Source of the DNA: Thermoguttaceae bacterium
Lineage (GTDB): Bacteria; Planctomycetota; Planctomycetia; Pirellulales; Thermoguttaceae
Reading direction: 5' to 3'
NCBI GenBank assembly: GCA_017405595.1
Contig: JAFRAC010000007.1
Span: 416,675-480,674, forward strand
Length of the DNA: 64,000 bases
Every line of letters starts with the position of its first letter. Position 1 is the stretch's first letter. The position numbers and the translations under genes are program-made. Below the pieces are notes generated by a model. That model was not told where the DNA came from. It made no database searches and was given only the letters and a program-made list of their open reading frames with translations. Positions 9,090 through 18,830 of the stretch are shown here, piece after piece.

Positions 9090-9698
9090 TCAGCGGACCG
9101 GGTTTTTCAGCACCTCAACGCGGACCGCGGCGGGCTCGTCCGGAAAAACCGCCTCGTTCCAGGCCCGGTCGTAAAGCGCTTTGGCCGACCGGAATACCTC
9201 CCGCTGGGCGCGCAGGTCGGGGGCGCTATTCAGCGCTTCGAACATCAGCCGGATAAACCGTTTGGTTTGCGGGTGTACCAGCGGGGAAGGCTCGATATCA
9301 AATTCCAGACGTTCAAGCTGTTCGGCGATCGAAAAGTCTTTTTTCCGGTAGGCGCGGGCGGCGCCGAGCCGGTCGCAGATCAGTTCCAGCGCGTAACGGA
9401 ACGGCATCGGCAGGGTCATGAGCGCGCCGTCGGCGGTATTGTCGACCCAGTATTCGAAATGATGGCGGTTCCGCCCCTTGTGATGGAGCCAGGCCAGCGA
9501 GTAGTGCTTGTCGGCGCGCGCGTAGTGAATCGGGCTCCGGCGGCCGGAATAGTAACGGACCGACTCGCCGAACTCGGTCGGCGAGAATTTGGAAAGGTCA
9601 TGTTTCAAGCCGCGGCAGGGGATTCCGGCCAGAAGCGCGTACCGGAAGACCCAGTATTTATGAAGAAGAACGGTTTTCAGATGGCCGAACCATTTCAT
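9090..9698 (-). CDS. DUF5662 family protein
   Basis: 202 residues. The N-terminal half matches the DUF5662 pattern: HLKTVLLHKYWVFRYA, then LKHDLSKFSPTEF near residue 32, YYSGRRSP, and HYSLAWLHHKGRNRHHFEYW near residue 64. The many conserved His and Asp residues suggest a metal-binding, possibly HD-like fold, but no activity is known to me. It begins 6 bases after the stop of fabF and is probably cotranscribed. The C-terminal half, which contains TKRFIRLMFEALNSAP, is more variable. Confidence 0.85.
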   Translation of the reverse strand: MKWFGHLKTVLLHKYWVFRYALLAGIPCRGLKHDLSKFSPTEFGESVRYYSGRRSPIHYARADKHYSLAWLHHKGRNRHHFEYWVDNTADGALMTLPMPFRYALELICDRLGAARAYRKKDFSIAEQLERLEFDIEPSPLVHPQTKRFIRLMFEALNSAPDLRAQREVFRSAKALYDRAWNEAVFPDEPAAVRVEVLKNPVR

Positions 9699-9704
9699 CC
9701 GTCT

Positions 9705-10952
9705 TTATTCGCTGAACTTCTTGAACGCGATCACGCTGTTGTGTCCGCCGAATCCGAGCGAAAGGGAGATCGCCGCGCGGATTTCCCCCGAAACGCCGTG
9801 GTTCGGGACATAGTCCAGGTCGCAGGCGGGGTCGGGGTTCGCCAGATGGAGAGTCGGGGGATAGAAGCTGTCCTGGATCGCCTTGACACACGCGATCCCT
9901 TCCAGCGCGCCGGCGGCGCCGAGCGTGTGCCCGATCGCCCCCTTGATCGACGAAACCTTGATCCGCCGCGATTCTTCCGGTCCGAAAGCGTCTTTGATCC
10001 CCTTGGTTTCGACCGGGTCGTTCGTCGGGGTCGAGGTGCCGTGGGCGTTGATGTAGTCGATATCGGCCGGGGTCAGGCCGCCGTCGGCGAGCGCTTCCAG
10101 AATAGCCCGTTTGACGTTGACCGCGTCCGGGTTCGGCGCGGTCAGATGGTAGGCGTCGCCGGTCGCGCTCCAGCCCGCCACTTCGGCGAGGATCGGCGCG
10201 CCCCGCTTTTGCGCGTGTTCGAGCGATTCAAAGATGAGCGTGCCGGCGCCTTCCCCCATGACGAAACCGTCCCGGTCTTTATCGAACGGGCGGCTGGCCT
10301 GTTCGGGCGTCTCGTTGTATCCGGTCGAAAGGGCTTTGATCGAGCAGAAACAGCCGAGCGTGAACTCGGTGATCGGCGCTTCAACCCCGCCGGTGATCAC
10401 GAGGTCGGCGCGGCCGAGCCGGATCGTATCGAGCGCGTGCCCCAGCGCGTCGGTTCCGGTCGCGCAGGCGGTCATAATGGTGTGAACCGGGCCGTGAACC
10501 CCGAGGTCCATCGAGATGTTCCCCGCGCCCTCGTTAATGATCATCTTCGGGGCGGTCATGGCGGGGATGCGGTTCGGGCCTTTTTCAAAGAGTTTCTGTT
10601 CGGCGTCGCACTGCGTTTCAATGCCGCCGATGCAGTTGCCGTACATGATCGCGGCGTTGAAATCGTCGAGCCGTTCCGGAAGTCCGGCGTTTTTCACCGC
10701 TTCCCGCGAGGCGACAACCGCCATCTGCGAAAAACGGGCGAGCCGCTGCGCGGTGCGGACGTCGAAATAGTCGCGCGGATTAAAATCGGCGGCTTCGGCG
10801 GCAACGCGGCTTGCCAGACGCGAGGGGTCGAAAAGAGAAACGGTCCGGATTCCGCACTTTTCTTCGCGAAGCCCTGTCCAAAACGTGTTGACGTCAAGAC
10901 CGATCGGGGTAACAGCCCCCATTCCGGTAACAACGACCCTTTTGAAGCTCAT
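9705..10952 (-). CDS. fabF: Beta-ketoacyl-ACP synthase II
   Basis: 415 residues, the usual FabF length. The enzyme condenses malonyl-ACP with acyl-ACP in fatty acid elongation. The thiolase-fold triad is present: Cys in MTACATGTDALGHAL, His in INAHGTSTPTNDPVET and His in SSIKGAIGHTLGAAGALE. GMGAVTPIG at the N terminus and FGFGGHNSVIAF at the C terminus are signature stretches. Unlike many genomes, no acpP or fabD is adjacent; only the DUF5662 gene follows. The start ATG begins MSFKRVVVTGMG, matching family members. Confidence 0.97.
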   Translation of the reverse strand: MSFKRVVVTGMGAVTPIGLDVNTFWTGLREEKCGIRTVSLFDPSRLASRVAAEAADFNPRDYFDVRTAQRLARFSQMAVVASREAVKNAGLPERLDDFNAAIMYGNCIGGIETQCDAEQKLFEKGPNRIPAMTAPKMIINEGAGNISMDLGVHGPVHTIMTACATGTDALGHALDTIRLGRADLVITGGVEAPITEFTLGCFCSIKALSTGYNETPEQASRPFDKDRDGFVMGEGAGTLIFESLEHAQKRGAPILAEVAGWSATGDAYHLTAPNPDAVNVKRAILEALADGGLTPADIDYINAHGTSTPTNDPVETKGIKDAFGPEESRRIKVSSIKGAIGHTLGAAGALEGIACVKAIQDSFYPPTLHLANPDPACDLDYVPNHGVSGEIRAAISLSLGFGGHNSVIAFKKFSE

Positions 10953-11083
10953 CTCTGTCTGTATTCTCCGTGATATGGGAAATTCCGCCCGCCGTACAAG
11001 GTCTGAGGACGATTGCCGGGGGGAGGAACCTGAATTGTCTTTTTGCGGCGAACAGGCCTTCCCTCTATTTTATCCTGCCTCGG

Positions 11084-11827
11084 CTAAGCGTCAACGGCGC
11101 AGAAGGGGCGCCACGGTTCCGGCAGCGGGGCGGTCAGCGCAACGGTTTCGCGGGTCATCGGATGGGTGAAGAGAATCCGGCGGGAATGGAGCGCGATGGC
11201 GTTGAGCCGTTCGTCCTCGTGCTGCTGGCCGAACGGAACGGTGGAACCGTACTGCGCGTCCCCCAGGATCGGATACCCCCGCGACGAGGCCTGAAGCCGG
11301 ATCTGATGGGTCCGCCCGGTTTCCAGTTCAACTTCCAGATGGGTCACTTCCCCATGTCCGGGGAGGGTGTGCCGGCCGACCACCCGGTATTTGAGAATCG
11401 CTTCGCGCGCGTCGGGATGGATCGGCTGAATCAGCTCGGCTTCGGCCCGGCCGGGGATTTTCCGCATGTAGTCGATCCATTCCCCCTCTTCTTCGGGAAC
11501 GTGCCCGGCCACAAGCGCCCAGTATTTCTTTTCAATCGAACGGGTCTGGAACTGTTCCGACAGACGGTGCGCCGCGCGGACATGTTTCGCGAAGAGGATC
11601 ACGCCCGAAGCGGGACGGTCGAGCCGGTGGGGAATGCCGAGATAACACCCGCCCGGCTTCTTCTCGCGGCGGATCAGGAACGCTTTGACCCGCGCCTCGA
11701 GCGAATCGATCCCCGCCGGCGCCTGGGTCAGGATTCCCGATTCCTTGTTAACCGCCAGAACCGGTCCCTCTTCGTACAGGATGTCGAAGGCGCCCGCTTC
11801 CATCCACTCTCTGTTTTCGCCGTTCAT
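11084..11827 (-). CDS. RluA-family pseudouridine synthase
   Basis: 247 residues from the ATG at 11827. An upstream in-frame ATG at 11902 would overlap the preceding gene by 47 bases, so the shorter form is preferred. The catalytic Asp lies in GIPHRLDRPASGVILFAK; VLAVNKESGILTQ, EKKYWALVAGH, ETGRTHQIRLQ and GDAQYG are the other RluA motifs. There is no S4 domain at the N terminus, resembling RluC/RluD-type catalytic cores or TruC-like short members. The enzyme isomerises uridine in rRNA or tRNA; the exact site is not readable here. It follows the alpha/beta hydrolase gene by 28 bases. Confidence 0.9.
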   Translation of the reverse strand: MNGENREWMEAGAFDILYEEGPVLAVNKESGILTQAPAGIDSLEARVKAFLIRREKKPGGCYLGIPHRLDRPASGVILFAKHVRAAHRLSEQFQTRSIEKKYWALVAGHVPEEEGEWIDYMRKIPGRAEAELIQPIHPDAREAILKYRVVGRHTLPGHGEVTHLEVELETGRTHQIRLQASSRGYPILGDAQYGSTVPFGQQHEDERLNAIALHSRRILFTHPMTRETVALTAPLPEPWRPFCAVDA

Positions 11828-11855
11828 GAGAAACCGCCGTTTCGAAAAAGGGGGA

Positions 11856-12692
11856 TTACCGGCTTTCGGCCTTTGCCTGGGCGCGGACGAAGAAATCGAC
11901 AATCGGGGCCGGGTCGACGAGCGAGTGGGGGTGATGGTCGCAGCCCGGTTTGATGATCACTTCGATCGGGCCGCTGAAACTGCGGTACCGCTCGATGAAC
12001 GGTTTTTCGCTCTCCTCGAACGGAACGACGGTATCGGAATCGCCGCAGACGATCAGAATCGGCACTTTCGCCTCGGCAAGGTCTTTGATCTTCGGGTTTT
12101 CGGTCGGGTTTCCGTTCCAGGTTTTGGCTTCTTCCTCGGTCAGCCCGTACGAGGCGAGTACGTCGTTCCAGTCGTTGACGCTCCGCTGCGATTTGCCGAA
12201 CCCGCCCGGCCAGCATTTGAAGTCGAGTACCGGATTATCGATGTAGATCGACGCGGTTTCGTCCGGGTACTGCACTGCCCAATTGACCGTGTAGAGCCCC
12301 CCGCGGCTGAACCCTTCGAGGTGCGCTTTGGGATAGAGTGCGAATTCCTTGACCGCATACTCATAGAACCGCTGCCAGAGTTCAACCGATTTCGGCGACC
12401 CCATCAGCGGGGCCGAGTCGATCCAGAGGATATGATACCCCAGTTTGAGCATGGCGATGTCGGCTTGCGGTTCGTGCCCGAAAAAGCGGGCGCGCCAGAC
12501 CCACGGGGCGCCTTCGGCGGCCGTTTTCGGCGCGACAATGATGGCGCTGCGCCCCTCGAAGGTGAATCGGTAGCAGTCGAACCCCTGCCAATCCCCCTTA
12601 TCGCCGGGATAGGCGCGGTCGGCCGCCTGTGCGGAAAGGAAGGCGAGGGGTGCGAGTACAAAAAGGATCAGAAGGAGACGGGCGGTTTTCAT
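11856..12692 (-). CDS. Secreted alpha/beta hydrolase
   Basis: 278 residues from the ATG at 12692, chosen because GGAG lies at the right distance and a signal peptide follows (MKTARLLLILFVLAPLAFLSAQAA). The fold shows the nucleophile elbow HLEGFSRGGLYTV with Ser, ILIVCGDSDTVVPFEES with the acid region, and a catalytic His in CDHHPHSLVDP. This is the planctomycete-type esterase or peptidase group often found near sulfatases and sialidases. The substrate is unknown. It is divergent from the sialidase-like gene, with a promoter for the latter between them. Confidence 0.85.
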   Translation of the reverse strand: MKTARLLLILFVLAPLAFLSAQAADRAYPGDKGDWQGFDCYRFTFEGRSAIIVAPKTAAEGAPWVWRARFFGHEPQADIAMLKLGYHILWIDSAPLMGSPKSVELWQRFYEYAVKEFALYPKAHLEGFSRGGLYTVNWAVQYPDETASIYIDNPVLDFKCWPGGFGKSQRSVNDWNDVLASYGLTEEEAKTWNGNPTENPKIKDLAEAKVPILIVCGDSDTVVPFEESEKPFIERYRSFSGPIEVIIKPGCDHHPHSLVDPAPIVDFFVRAQAKAESR

Positions 12693-12763
12693 CAAATTTT
12701 CTCCGAAATGCGGGGGGACGCCGGTCCGGCGCGTTTTGCGCGGCGGCTCTGCCGATTGCTGTA

Positions 12764-12792
12764 TTGGCAAACCCGCCGAAACGAAGTACAAT
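12764..12792 (+). promoter_or_regulatory. Sigma-70-type promoter of the sialidase-like gene
   Basis: TTGGCA (12764-12769), 17 nt, TACAAT (12787-12792). Transcription would start near 12799, about 50 bases before the ATG. Confidence 0.7.
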
Positions 12793-12849
12793 ACCGATCT
12801 AGAATATACCAGATATTCTTATTCCCTTCAACGAGTTTCGGAGCGTTCG

Positions 12850-14061
12850 ATGAGACATCCTTTCCTCATTTTCCGGCGGTTTCTTTTCGTTCTTGCCGGG
12901 CTTGCGGTTTCGGCGGTGCCGGCGCCCGCCGGCGAGAGGCCGGACTTGCCGACGATCGACCTTTCCGCAAGAAGCGAGCTGCAGACGGTTGTTGCCCAGG
13001 GAACACCCGAGGTGTACCAGGGACACCCGACCTCGGTTCTCCTGCCCGACGGCAAAACCCTGATCGCGGTCTGGTCGCTCGGTCACGGCGGGTTCGCCGG
13101 GCCGATGGCCGAAAGCCGCGACGCCGGCCTTTCCTGGACCCGAATCGACCAGCGCGCGCCGGAAGGGTTCCGGCAGCATAAAAACTGCCCGAGTATCTAC
13201 CGGACGGTGAACAAGGAGGGGGAATCGTTTCTCTGGGTCTTTTCGGCCCAGCCGCGCATGCCGCGGATTTTGAGCCGCGACGGGGGAAAAACGTGGACCG
13301 AAACCGAACCGCTCGGGCTTAAGTGCGTGATGGCGTTCAGCAGCATGATCCCGAAACATCCCGGAAAGGAAGACGGCTGTTATCTCGCGTTTTACCATCA
13401 CCGCGTTTCGGAAGACGGGACGGTTTTCGACACCGAACCGCGCGAACCGGGCCGGCTCGAGACGCTGGTGACCGAGACCGCCGATGCCGGCTTTACGTGG
13501 TCGGCGCCGTGCGTGATCGCCTCGCTCCCCGAAACGAAAACGGCGGCGCCCGACGGTTCCGTTGAAGTCGTTCCGAAAAGGGACCCTTGCGAGCCGTGCG
13601 CGTTCTGGTCCCCCGGCCGGGACGAAATCTGCGTTCTGCTCCGCGAAAATACCCATACAGACAGGAGCCTTGTGATCTTCAGCCGCGACGGCGGCCAAAC
13701 CTGGACCGAGCCGCGCCCGACGCCGTGGGGCCTGACAGGCGACCGGCACGCCGTGCTCTATCTGCCCGACGGGCGGATTTTCGCGGCGATGCGCGATGTG
13801 GCGCCCGGCAGCGAAACGCTCGGCCATTTCGTGGCGTGGGTCGGCCGCTACGAAGACATCAAAACCGGCGCCCCGGGCGATTTTCGGCTGAAGCTGATCC
13901 ATTCCTATGCCGGACGCGACTGCGGTTATCCCGCGGTTCACCTGCTGGCCGACGGCACGGTTCTTGCCATGACGTATATCAAATACGACGAGGGAGCCAA
14001 CAAGCATTCCGTCGTCCTGGTCCGGATTCCGCCGGAAATCTTCGCCGGCGAAGACCGTTAA
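12850..14061 (+). CDS. Secreted exo-alpha-sialidase-like protein (BNR/Asp-box repeats)
   Basis: 403 residues from the ATG at 12850, with a signal peptide (FRRFLFVLAGLAVSAVPAPAG). Four Asp-box type repeats mark a sialidase six-blade propeller: SRDAGLSWT, SRDGGKTWT, TADAGFTWS and SRDGGQTWT. HPTSVLLPDGKTLIAVWSLG and a late GRDCGYPAVHLLADGTVLAM are typical of planctomycete and Bacteroidetes homologues. These proteins hydrolyse sialic acid or related glycosides, but many are uncharacterised and the catalytic Arg triad was not traced with certainty. It ends 27 bases before the glycosyltransferase gene, in the same direction. Confidence 0.85.
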   Translation: MRHPFLIFRRFLFVLAGLAVSAVPAPAGERPDLPTIDLSARSELQTVVAQGTPEVYQGHPTSVLLPDGKTLIAVWSLGHGGFAGPMAESRDAGLSWTRIDQRAPEGFRQHKNCPSIYRTVNKEGESFLWVFSAQPRMPRILSRDGGKTWTETEPLGLKCVMAFSSMIPKHPGKEDGCYLAFYHHRVSEDGTVFDTEPREPGRLETLVTETADAGFTWSAPCVIASLPETKTAAPDGSVEVVPKRDPCEPCAFWSPGRDEICVLLRENTHTDRSLVIFSRDGGQTWTEPRPTPWGLTGDRHAVLYLPDGRIFAAMRDVAPGSETLGHFVAWVGRYEDIKTGAPGDFRLKLIHSYAGRDCGYPAVHLLADGTVLAMTYIKYDEGANKHSVVLVRIPPEIFAGEDR

Positions 14062-14088
14062 ACCCCCAACAAAAACAGAAATTCCGAA

Positions 14089-15762
14089 ATGACGAGCGAA
14101 ACAAACACACAAATACCGCAGACCGCGTCACGGCCGAACCGGAACCTCCGGGCCGTTTTGATTCTCGCGCTGGTGGTCCTTTTCGCGGGAATGACGCATT
14201 ACAGCTCTTCGCCGCTGCGCAATATTGTTCAGCGTCAGCCGCTCTGGAACTGCGACAATAACCCGGTCGGAACCGACTCGGCCGTTTTCCTCTATATCGG
14301 CAGGCTGATTCTCGGCGGCGGCGTGCCGTACCGCGACGCGTTCGATCATAAAGGCCCCCTTGTCTATCTGCTCGACGCGCTGGGGATCGCGATCCACGGC
14401 GTTTTCGGGGTCTGGCTCCTGGAACTTTTCTTTTTGAGCGTTTCGGCGGTGTTTGCCTACAAGATCGCGCGGCGGTTTGCCGCGCCGCCCGCCGCGCTTT
14501 TTACGGCGTCGGTCGCGATCCTCTGGTATACCGCGCGGTGCGACAGCAACTTCTGCGAAACCTGGTCGGTCCCCTTCCTGCTGGCGGCGTGTTACTACTG
14601 GGTCCGTTACCGCCAGGAGGAATGCCGGATCGGGAAACGCGCCGCGTTTTTTGTCGGCTTCTGCTTCGCGGCGGTGCTCCTGTTAAAGCCGAACCTGACG
14701 GCGATCTGGATGGTGTTCTGTCTGGACGTGCTGATCGTTTTCCTCTGCCGCCGCACGTGGGGGGCTCTTTTTTCGCGTGTTTTTTTCTTTTTGGCGGGCG
14801 CGGTGGTTCTTGTGCTCCCGATCCTCGGCTGGCTGTGGCGCGCGGGAGCGCTCAGCGAGTTCTATGACCAATACTGGGTTTTCAATCGGATTTACTGCGA
14901 TGTTCCGCTGACGGCGAAGCTGCGGACTTTCGCCCGCTGTTTCGCCTGTGTGCCGCTCGAATCGTATTTTGCGCTTTTCGCGGTGATCGGTTATCCTCTC
15001 CTGGCGCGGCGGTCAGGCGAAAAGGGGAACCGGGTTTTCTTCCGGCTGATGGAGATCTGCCTCCTTCTGAGTCTCCTTCTGATGTCGATGTCGGGCCGCT
15101 CGGCGCGCCACTACGCGGCGCCGCTGGTCGCGGTCTTTCTCCCCTTTTTGGCCTGTGCTTTCACCTGGTGTTTTGAACCGGCCGCCGCGGGCCGGGGGAA
15201 GTTTTTCCGCTGGGGACTGCTCATTCTTCTTCTGGTTCCGACCCTCAGTAATGATATCCCGATGTTCCGCCCCGTGCGCGATATGACGAAAATGGCTATT
15301 CTCCGCCGTGCTCATCCCGATACCGACTACTCAAAGTTTAACCGTGTCTACGGCTACCCCTATTTTTACGAGGAATTTGATGCCGCCGCCATGGCCGACT
15401 GGCTCAAAGAGAACACTCTGCCCGAGACCCGGATCGCCAGCTTCGGAATCGGGGGGCGCATTTTCTACTGGTACGCCGGCCGCCAATGTGTAACCAAATA
15501 CTTCTACATCCGCGACACGCACCTCGAATACGGCTTTTTACCGAAGATTGTCGCGGAACTGAAAGAGAAAGCTCCGGAAGTGTTCATCTTCCAGCTCAAG
15601 GGCGGTTATCCCTCGAGACTGACGAACCAGTCCGACGATCCCGACACCGGCAAGAAGCGGAAAACGTTCGAGATGCCCGCCGAGATTGCCGAATGGCTCG
15701 AAACCGGGCATTATCGGAAAGTTTTCGAGAATGATACCTACGAAGTTTACCGCAAAGAGTGA
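14089..15762 (+). CDS. GT39/ArnT-like membrane glycosyltransferase
   Basis: 557 residues with about ten membrane segments spread over residues 20-400 and a soluble C-terminal domain. The motif GVPYRDAFDHKGPLVYLLDAL, seen in part as RDAFDHKGP near residue 82, is typical of the family that uses polyprenyl-phosphate sugars on the periplasmic side (PMT_2, GT39). The C terminus contains MADWLKENTLPETRIASFG, resembling the soluble domain of ArnT-type enzymes. Acceptor and donor cannot be told. It follows the sialidase-like gene with no promoter seen between them, so cotranscription is likely. Confidence 0.83.
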   Translation: MTSETNTQIPQTASRPNRNLRAVLILALVVLFAGMTHYSSSPLRNIVQRQPLWNCDNNPVGTDSAVFLYIGRLILGGGVPYRDAFDHKGPLVYLLDALGIAIHGVFGVWLLELFFLSVSAVFAYKIARRFAAPPAALFTASVAILWYTARCDSNFCETWSVPFLLAACYYWVRYRQEECRIGKRAAFFVGFCFAAVLLLKPNLTAIWMVFCLDVLIVFLCRRTWGALFSRVFFFLAGAVVLVLPILGWLWRAGALSEFYDQYWVFNRIYCDVPLTAKLRTFARCFACVPLESYFALFAVIGYPLLARRSGEKGNRVFFRLMEICLLLSLLLMSMSGRSARHYAAPLVAVFLPFLACAFTWCFEPAAAGRGKFFRWGLLILLLVPTLSNDIPMFRPVRDMTKMAILRRAHPDTDYSKFNRVYGYPYFYEEFDAAAMADWLKENTLPETRIASFGIGGRIFYWYAGRQCVTKYFYIRDTHLEYGFLPKIVAELKEKAPEVFIFQLKGGYPSRLTNQSDDPDTGKKRKTFEMPAEIAEWLETGHYRKVFENDTYEVYRKE

Positions 15763-15923
15763 TTCGCGCCGAACCGGAGAAAAACTCCTTTCTTTTTCAT
15801 CAAAGAGAAGGTAAACTTAAGAGCCGAGTGTTTTCCGCCTGTCCCGGTCCGGCTTCGTGTCCGGCTTGAAGCGCCGTTCCGGGCGGGCTGTTCCTTTTGG
15901 AAAGAAAGATATTAAAGACCGTT

Positions 15924-18758
15924 ATGCCGTTTTCCAACCCTTCCCTGGATCGTTTTTACAGCAAAGTCCGCAAAGTTCTTCCGAAAGAGCGCGCCCTGAC
16001 CGATGATCTGCGCCGTCTGGCGTGGGGGACCGACGCCGGATTCTACCGGATGATTCCCGAAATCGTCCTTTTTCCGAAAAATGAAGAGGAGATGTCGGCC
16101 GTTCTGCGGGCGGCGTCCGAAGAGATGTGCGCCGTAACGTTCCGCGCGGCGGGAACCTCTCTTTCGGGACAGGCGATCAGCGACTCGGTTCTCATCGTCG
16201 CCGGAAAGAACTGGGAAGAGTACGAGCTTGCCGAAGACCTGAGTACGATTGAGGTTCAGCCCGGCATCGTCGGGCAGCGGGTCAACGACATTCTCGCAAA
16301 ATACGGCCGGAAAATCTCTCCCGATCCCGCGTCGATCAAGTCGGCGATGATCGGCGGGATCATCATCAACAACGCTTCCGGAATGAATTGCGGCGTTCAC
16401 GGGAACAGCGACCGGATTATCAAGTCGGCGCGGCTCATTCTGGCCGACGGAACCCTTCTCGATACCGGCAATCCCCGCAGCCGCGAGTCGTTCGAAAGCA
16501 GCCATCCCGGCTTTATCGCCGAAATCAAAAAGATCCGCGACGATATCCGGGCGGACACCGGACTCGTCGAAAAGATCAAGCGGAAATACAGGATCAAGAA
16601 CGTTACGGGCCTGAACCTGCTCCCCTTTGTGCGGTTCGACGATCCGTTCGACATTATCGCCCACCTCCTTGTCGGTTCCGAGGGAACGCTCGCGTTCCTG
16701 GCGCGCGCCGTTCTCAAAACCGAAAAGATTCTGCCCCGCACCGCGAGCGCGATGGTCTACTTCCCGGGAATCGACTACGCGTGTCAGGCGGTTCAGAAGC
16801 TTCAGTCTGAACCGGTCGCCAGCGTTGAGCTTCTGGACCGGCTCGCGCTCCGGTCGATTGAGGGGCGTCCCGGTATGCCGGAATACCTGGCATCGCTCCC
16901 CGGCGACGCCACCGCCCTTCTGCTGGAAACGCGCGCGGCGACCGGCGAGCAGCTCGAAAGCCAGATCGCCCAGATTACCGGCGCGCTGAAAGATTTCAAC
17001 ACGCTCTTTCCGGTCGAGTTCACCGAAGACCCCGCCACCTGCGCCGTCTGGTGGGGGATCCGGGCGGGGATTTTCCCCTCGGTCGGCGGGATGCGCGAAC
17101 TGGGAACGACCACGCTCATCGAGGATGTGGCGTTTCCCATGGACGTTCTTCCCGAAGCGACGAAACGCCTGCAGGAGCTGATCGCCCAATACGGCTATGC
17201 CGACGGGGTGATCTACGGCCATGCGCGGGACGGAAATTTCCACTTCATCCTGAACCAGCGGTTCGACTCCCAGAAAGAGGTCGACCGTTACGCCGGCCTG
17301 ATGCGCGACGTGGTCAAACTGGTCGCCGACGACTACGGCGGGTCGCTCAAAGCCGAGCATGGCACCGGCCGGAACATGGCGCCGTTTGTCGAACGGGAAT
17401 GGGGCGCCGACGCTTTCGGGATGATGAAACGGGTGAAAAAACTCTTCGATCCCGAAGGGCTGATCAATCCGGGCGTGATCTTTAACGACGATCCCGACTG
17501 CTTCATCCGCAGCTTCAAACCGCTGCCGAAGGTCAACCCGAAGGTCGACAAGTGCATTGAATGCGGATTCTGCGAAGTCAACTGTGTGACATGCGGCTTT
17601 ACCCTCTCGTCGCGCCAGAGGATTGTCCTTTCCCGCGAAATGGCGCGTCTGGCGCAGACCGGGGAAGACCCGGCGCGGCTGCGGCGGCTGAAAAAAGCGT
17701 ACCGTTACTGGGGGAACATGACCTGTGCCGGGGACGGCCTTTGCGCCACGAGCTGCCCGATGGGGATCAATACCGGCGATCTGACGCACGATATCCGCCA
17801 GGCCGACGCCCCGCAGGGGGGTCTTGTCTGGAATCTGGGGAATCTGGCCGCCAATCATCTCGGCCTGATCGAAACGGCGCTTCGTCCCGTCCTCTCGGTG
17901 GCGAATCTGGGGCACACTGTTCTCGGCACCCGCATCATGTCGGGGGTCTGCAATACGCTCAATAAGTGCGGGGTTCCCCTTTGGGTTCCCGCGATGCCGC
18001 GGGCGCATAAGGTCAAAAAGATCAAGACCCCGCCGAAACCGGAGCGGCCGAAAGTGGTCTATTTCCCGAGCTGCATCAACCAGACATTCGGAACCCCGAA
18101 AGGGGCATCCGACCCGACCCCGCTCACCGATAAGATGACCGGCCTGCTCGAAAAGGCGGGATACGATGTGATCTATCCCAAGGGGATGAAGAACCTCTGC
18201 TGCGGCACAATCTGGGAAAGCAAGGGGATGCCCGATATTGCCGACCGCAAGACGAAGGAGCTGGAAGCAGCGCTTCTCGAAGCGAGCGAAAACGGCAAAT
18301 ACCCCGTTCTTTGCGACCAGTCCCCCTGCCTCTACCGGATGCGGCACGAAATCAAGTCGATGAAGCTCTACGAGCCGATCGAGTTTATCGAGGAGTTCCT
18401 GGTTGACCGCCTCGATTTCCACCCGATCGACGAGCCGGCGGCGTTCCATGTCACCTGTTCTGTGACAAAGATGAACCTGCGCGGCGCGCTTGAGCGGCTG
18501 GCCGCCCGGTGCACGACGAAACCGTTCTTCCCCGAAGAGGTCGGCTGCTGCGGGTTCGCCGGCGACAAAGGGTTTACCTATCCCGAAGTGAACCGGTACG
18601 CGCTCCGCAAACTCCGCCCGCAGCTGGAAGAGCGGCAGATCAGGATCGGTTTTTCGAACAGCCGGACCTGCGAGATTGGCCTCTCAACCAACAGCGGAAT
18701 CCCCTATATGTCGATCGTCTACCTGGTCGACAAGGTCACAACCCCGAAAAACCGCTGA
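15924..18758 (+). CDS. FAD-linked, Fe-S oxidoreductase of the D-lactate dehydrogenase type (GlcD-GlpC fusion)
   Basis: 944 residues from the ATG at 15924; an earlier TTG at 15897 is possible but less likely. Domains in order are an FAD-binding PCMH domain (about 45-240, with FRAAGTSLSGQAISDSV and MIGGIIINNASGMNCGVHG), an FAD-oxidase C-terminal domain (to about 525, with YGHARDGNFHFI and KAEHGTGRNMAPFV), a 4Fe-4S pair (CIECGFCEVNC near 544, CAGDGLCATSCP near 603), and two CCG domains (NLCCGTIW near 759, GCCGFAGDKG near 875). This matches the Dld-II/YdiJ class that oxidises D-lactate or another D-2-hydroxy acid and passes electrons to quinone. The exact substrate is not certain. A strong terminator follows. 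Confidence 0.93.
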   Translation: MPFSNPSLDRFYSKVRKVLPKERALTDDLRRLAWGTDAGFYRMIPEIVLFPKNEEEMSAVLRAASEEMCAVTFRAAGTSLSGQAISDSVLIVAGKNWEEYELAEDLSTIEVQPGIVGQRVNDILAKYGRKISPDPASIKSAMIGGIIINNASGMNCGVHGNSDRIIKSARLILADGTLLDTGNPRSRESFESSHPGFIAEIKKIRDDIRADTGLVEKIKRKYRIKNVTGLNLLPFVRFDDPFDIIAHLLVGSEGTLAFLARAVLKTEKILPRTASAMVYFPGIDYACQAVQKLQSEPVASVELLDRLALRSIEGRPGMPEYLASLPGDATALLLETRAATGEQLESQIAQITGALKDFNTLFPVEFTEDPATCAVWWGIRAGIFPSVGGMRELGTTTLIEDVAFPMDVLPEATKRLQELIAQYGYADGVIYGHARDGNFHFILNQRFDSQKEVDRYAGLMRDVVKLVADDYGGSLKAEHGTGRNMAPFVEREWGADAFGMMKRVKKLFDPEGLINPGVIFNDDPDCFIRSFKPLPKVNPKVDKCIECGFCEVNCVTCGFTLSSRQRIVLSREMARLAQTGEDPARLRRLKKAYRYWGNMTCAGDGLCATSCPMGINTGDLTHDIRQADAPQGGLVWNLGNLAANHLGLIETALRPVLSVANLGHTVLGTRIMSGVCNTLNKCGVPLWVPAMPRAHKVKKIKTPPKPERPKVVYFPSCINQTFGTPKGASDPTPLTDKMTGLLEKAGYDVIYPKGMKNLCCGTIWESKGMPDIADRKTKELEAALLEASENGKYPVLCDQSPCLYRMRHEIKSMKLYEPIEFIEEFLVDRLDFHPIDEPAAFHVTCSVTKMNLRGALERLAARCTTKPFFPEEVGCCGFAGDKGFTYPEVNRYALRKLRPQLEERQIRIGFSNSRTCEIGLSTNSGIPYMSIVYLVDKVTTPKNR

Positions 18759-18781
18759 TTTCAGGGTTCCGGTCCGGTTTT

Positions 18782-18822
18782 GCCCCCTTCCCGGTGCGGT
18801 ACCGCCCGGGAAGGGGGCTTTT
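18782..18822 (+). terminator. Terminator after the FAD/Fe-S oxidoreductase gene
   Basis: GCCCCCTTCCCGG pairs with CCGGGAAGGGGGC across a short loop and is followed by TTTTG. The very stable stem starts 24 bases after the stop. Confidence 0.85.
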
Positions 18823-18830
18823 GTTGGGTT

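Noticed and set aside
15912..18449. 845-codon minus-strand frame opposite the FAD/Fe-S gene
   Set aside because: Antisense shadow of a gene with complete FAD, 4Fe-4S and CCG motifs.
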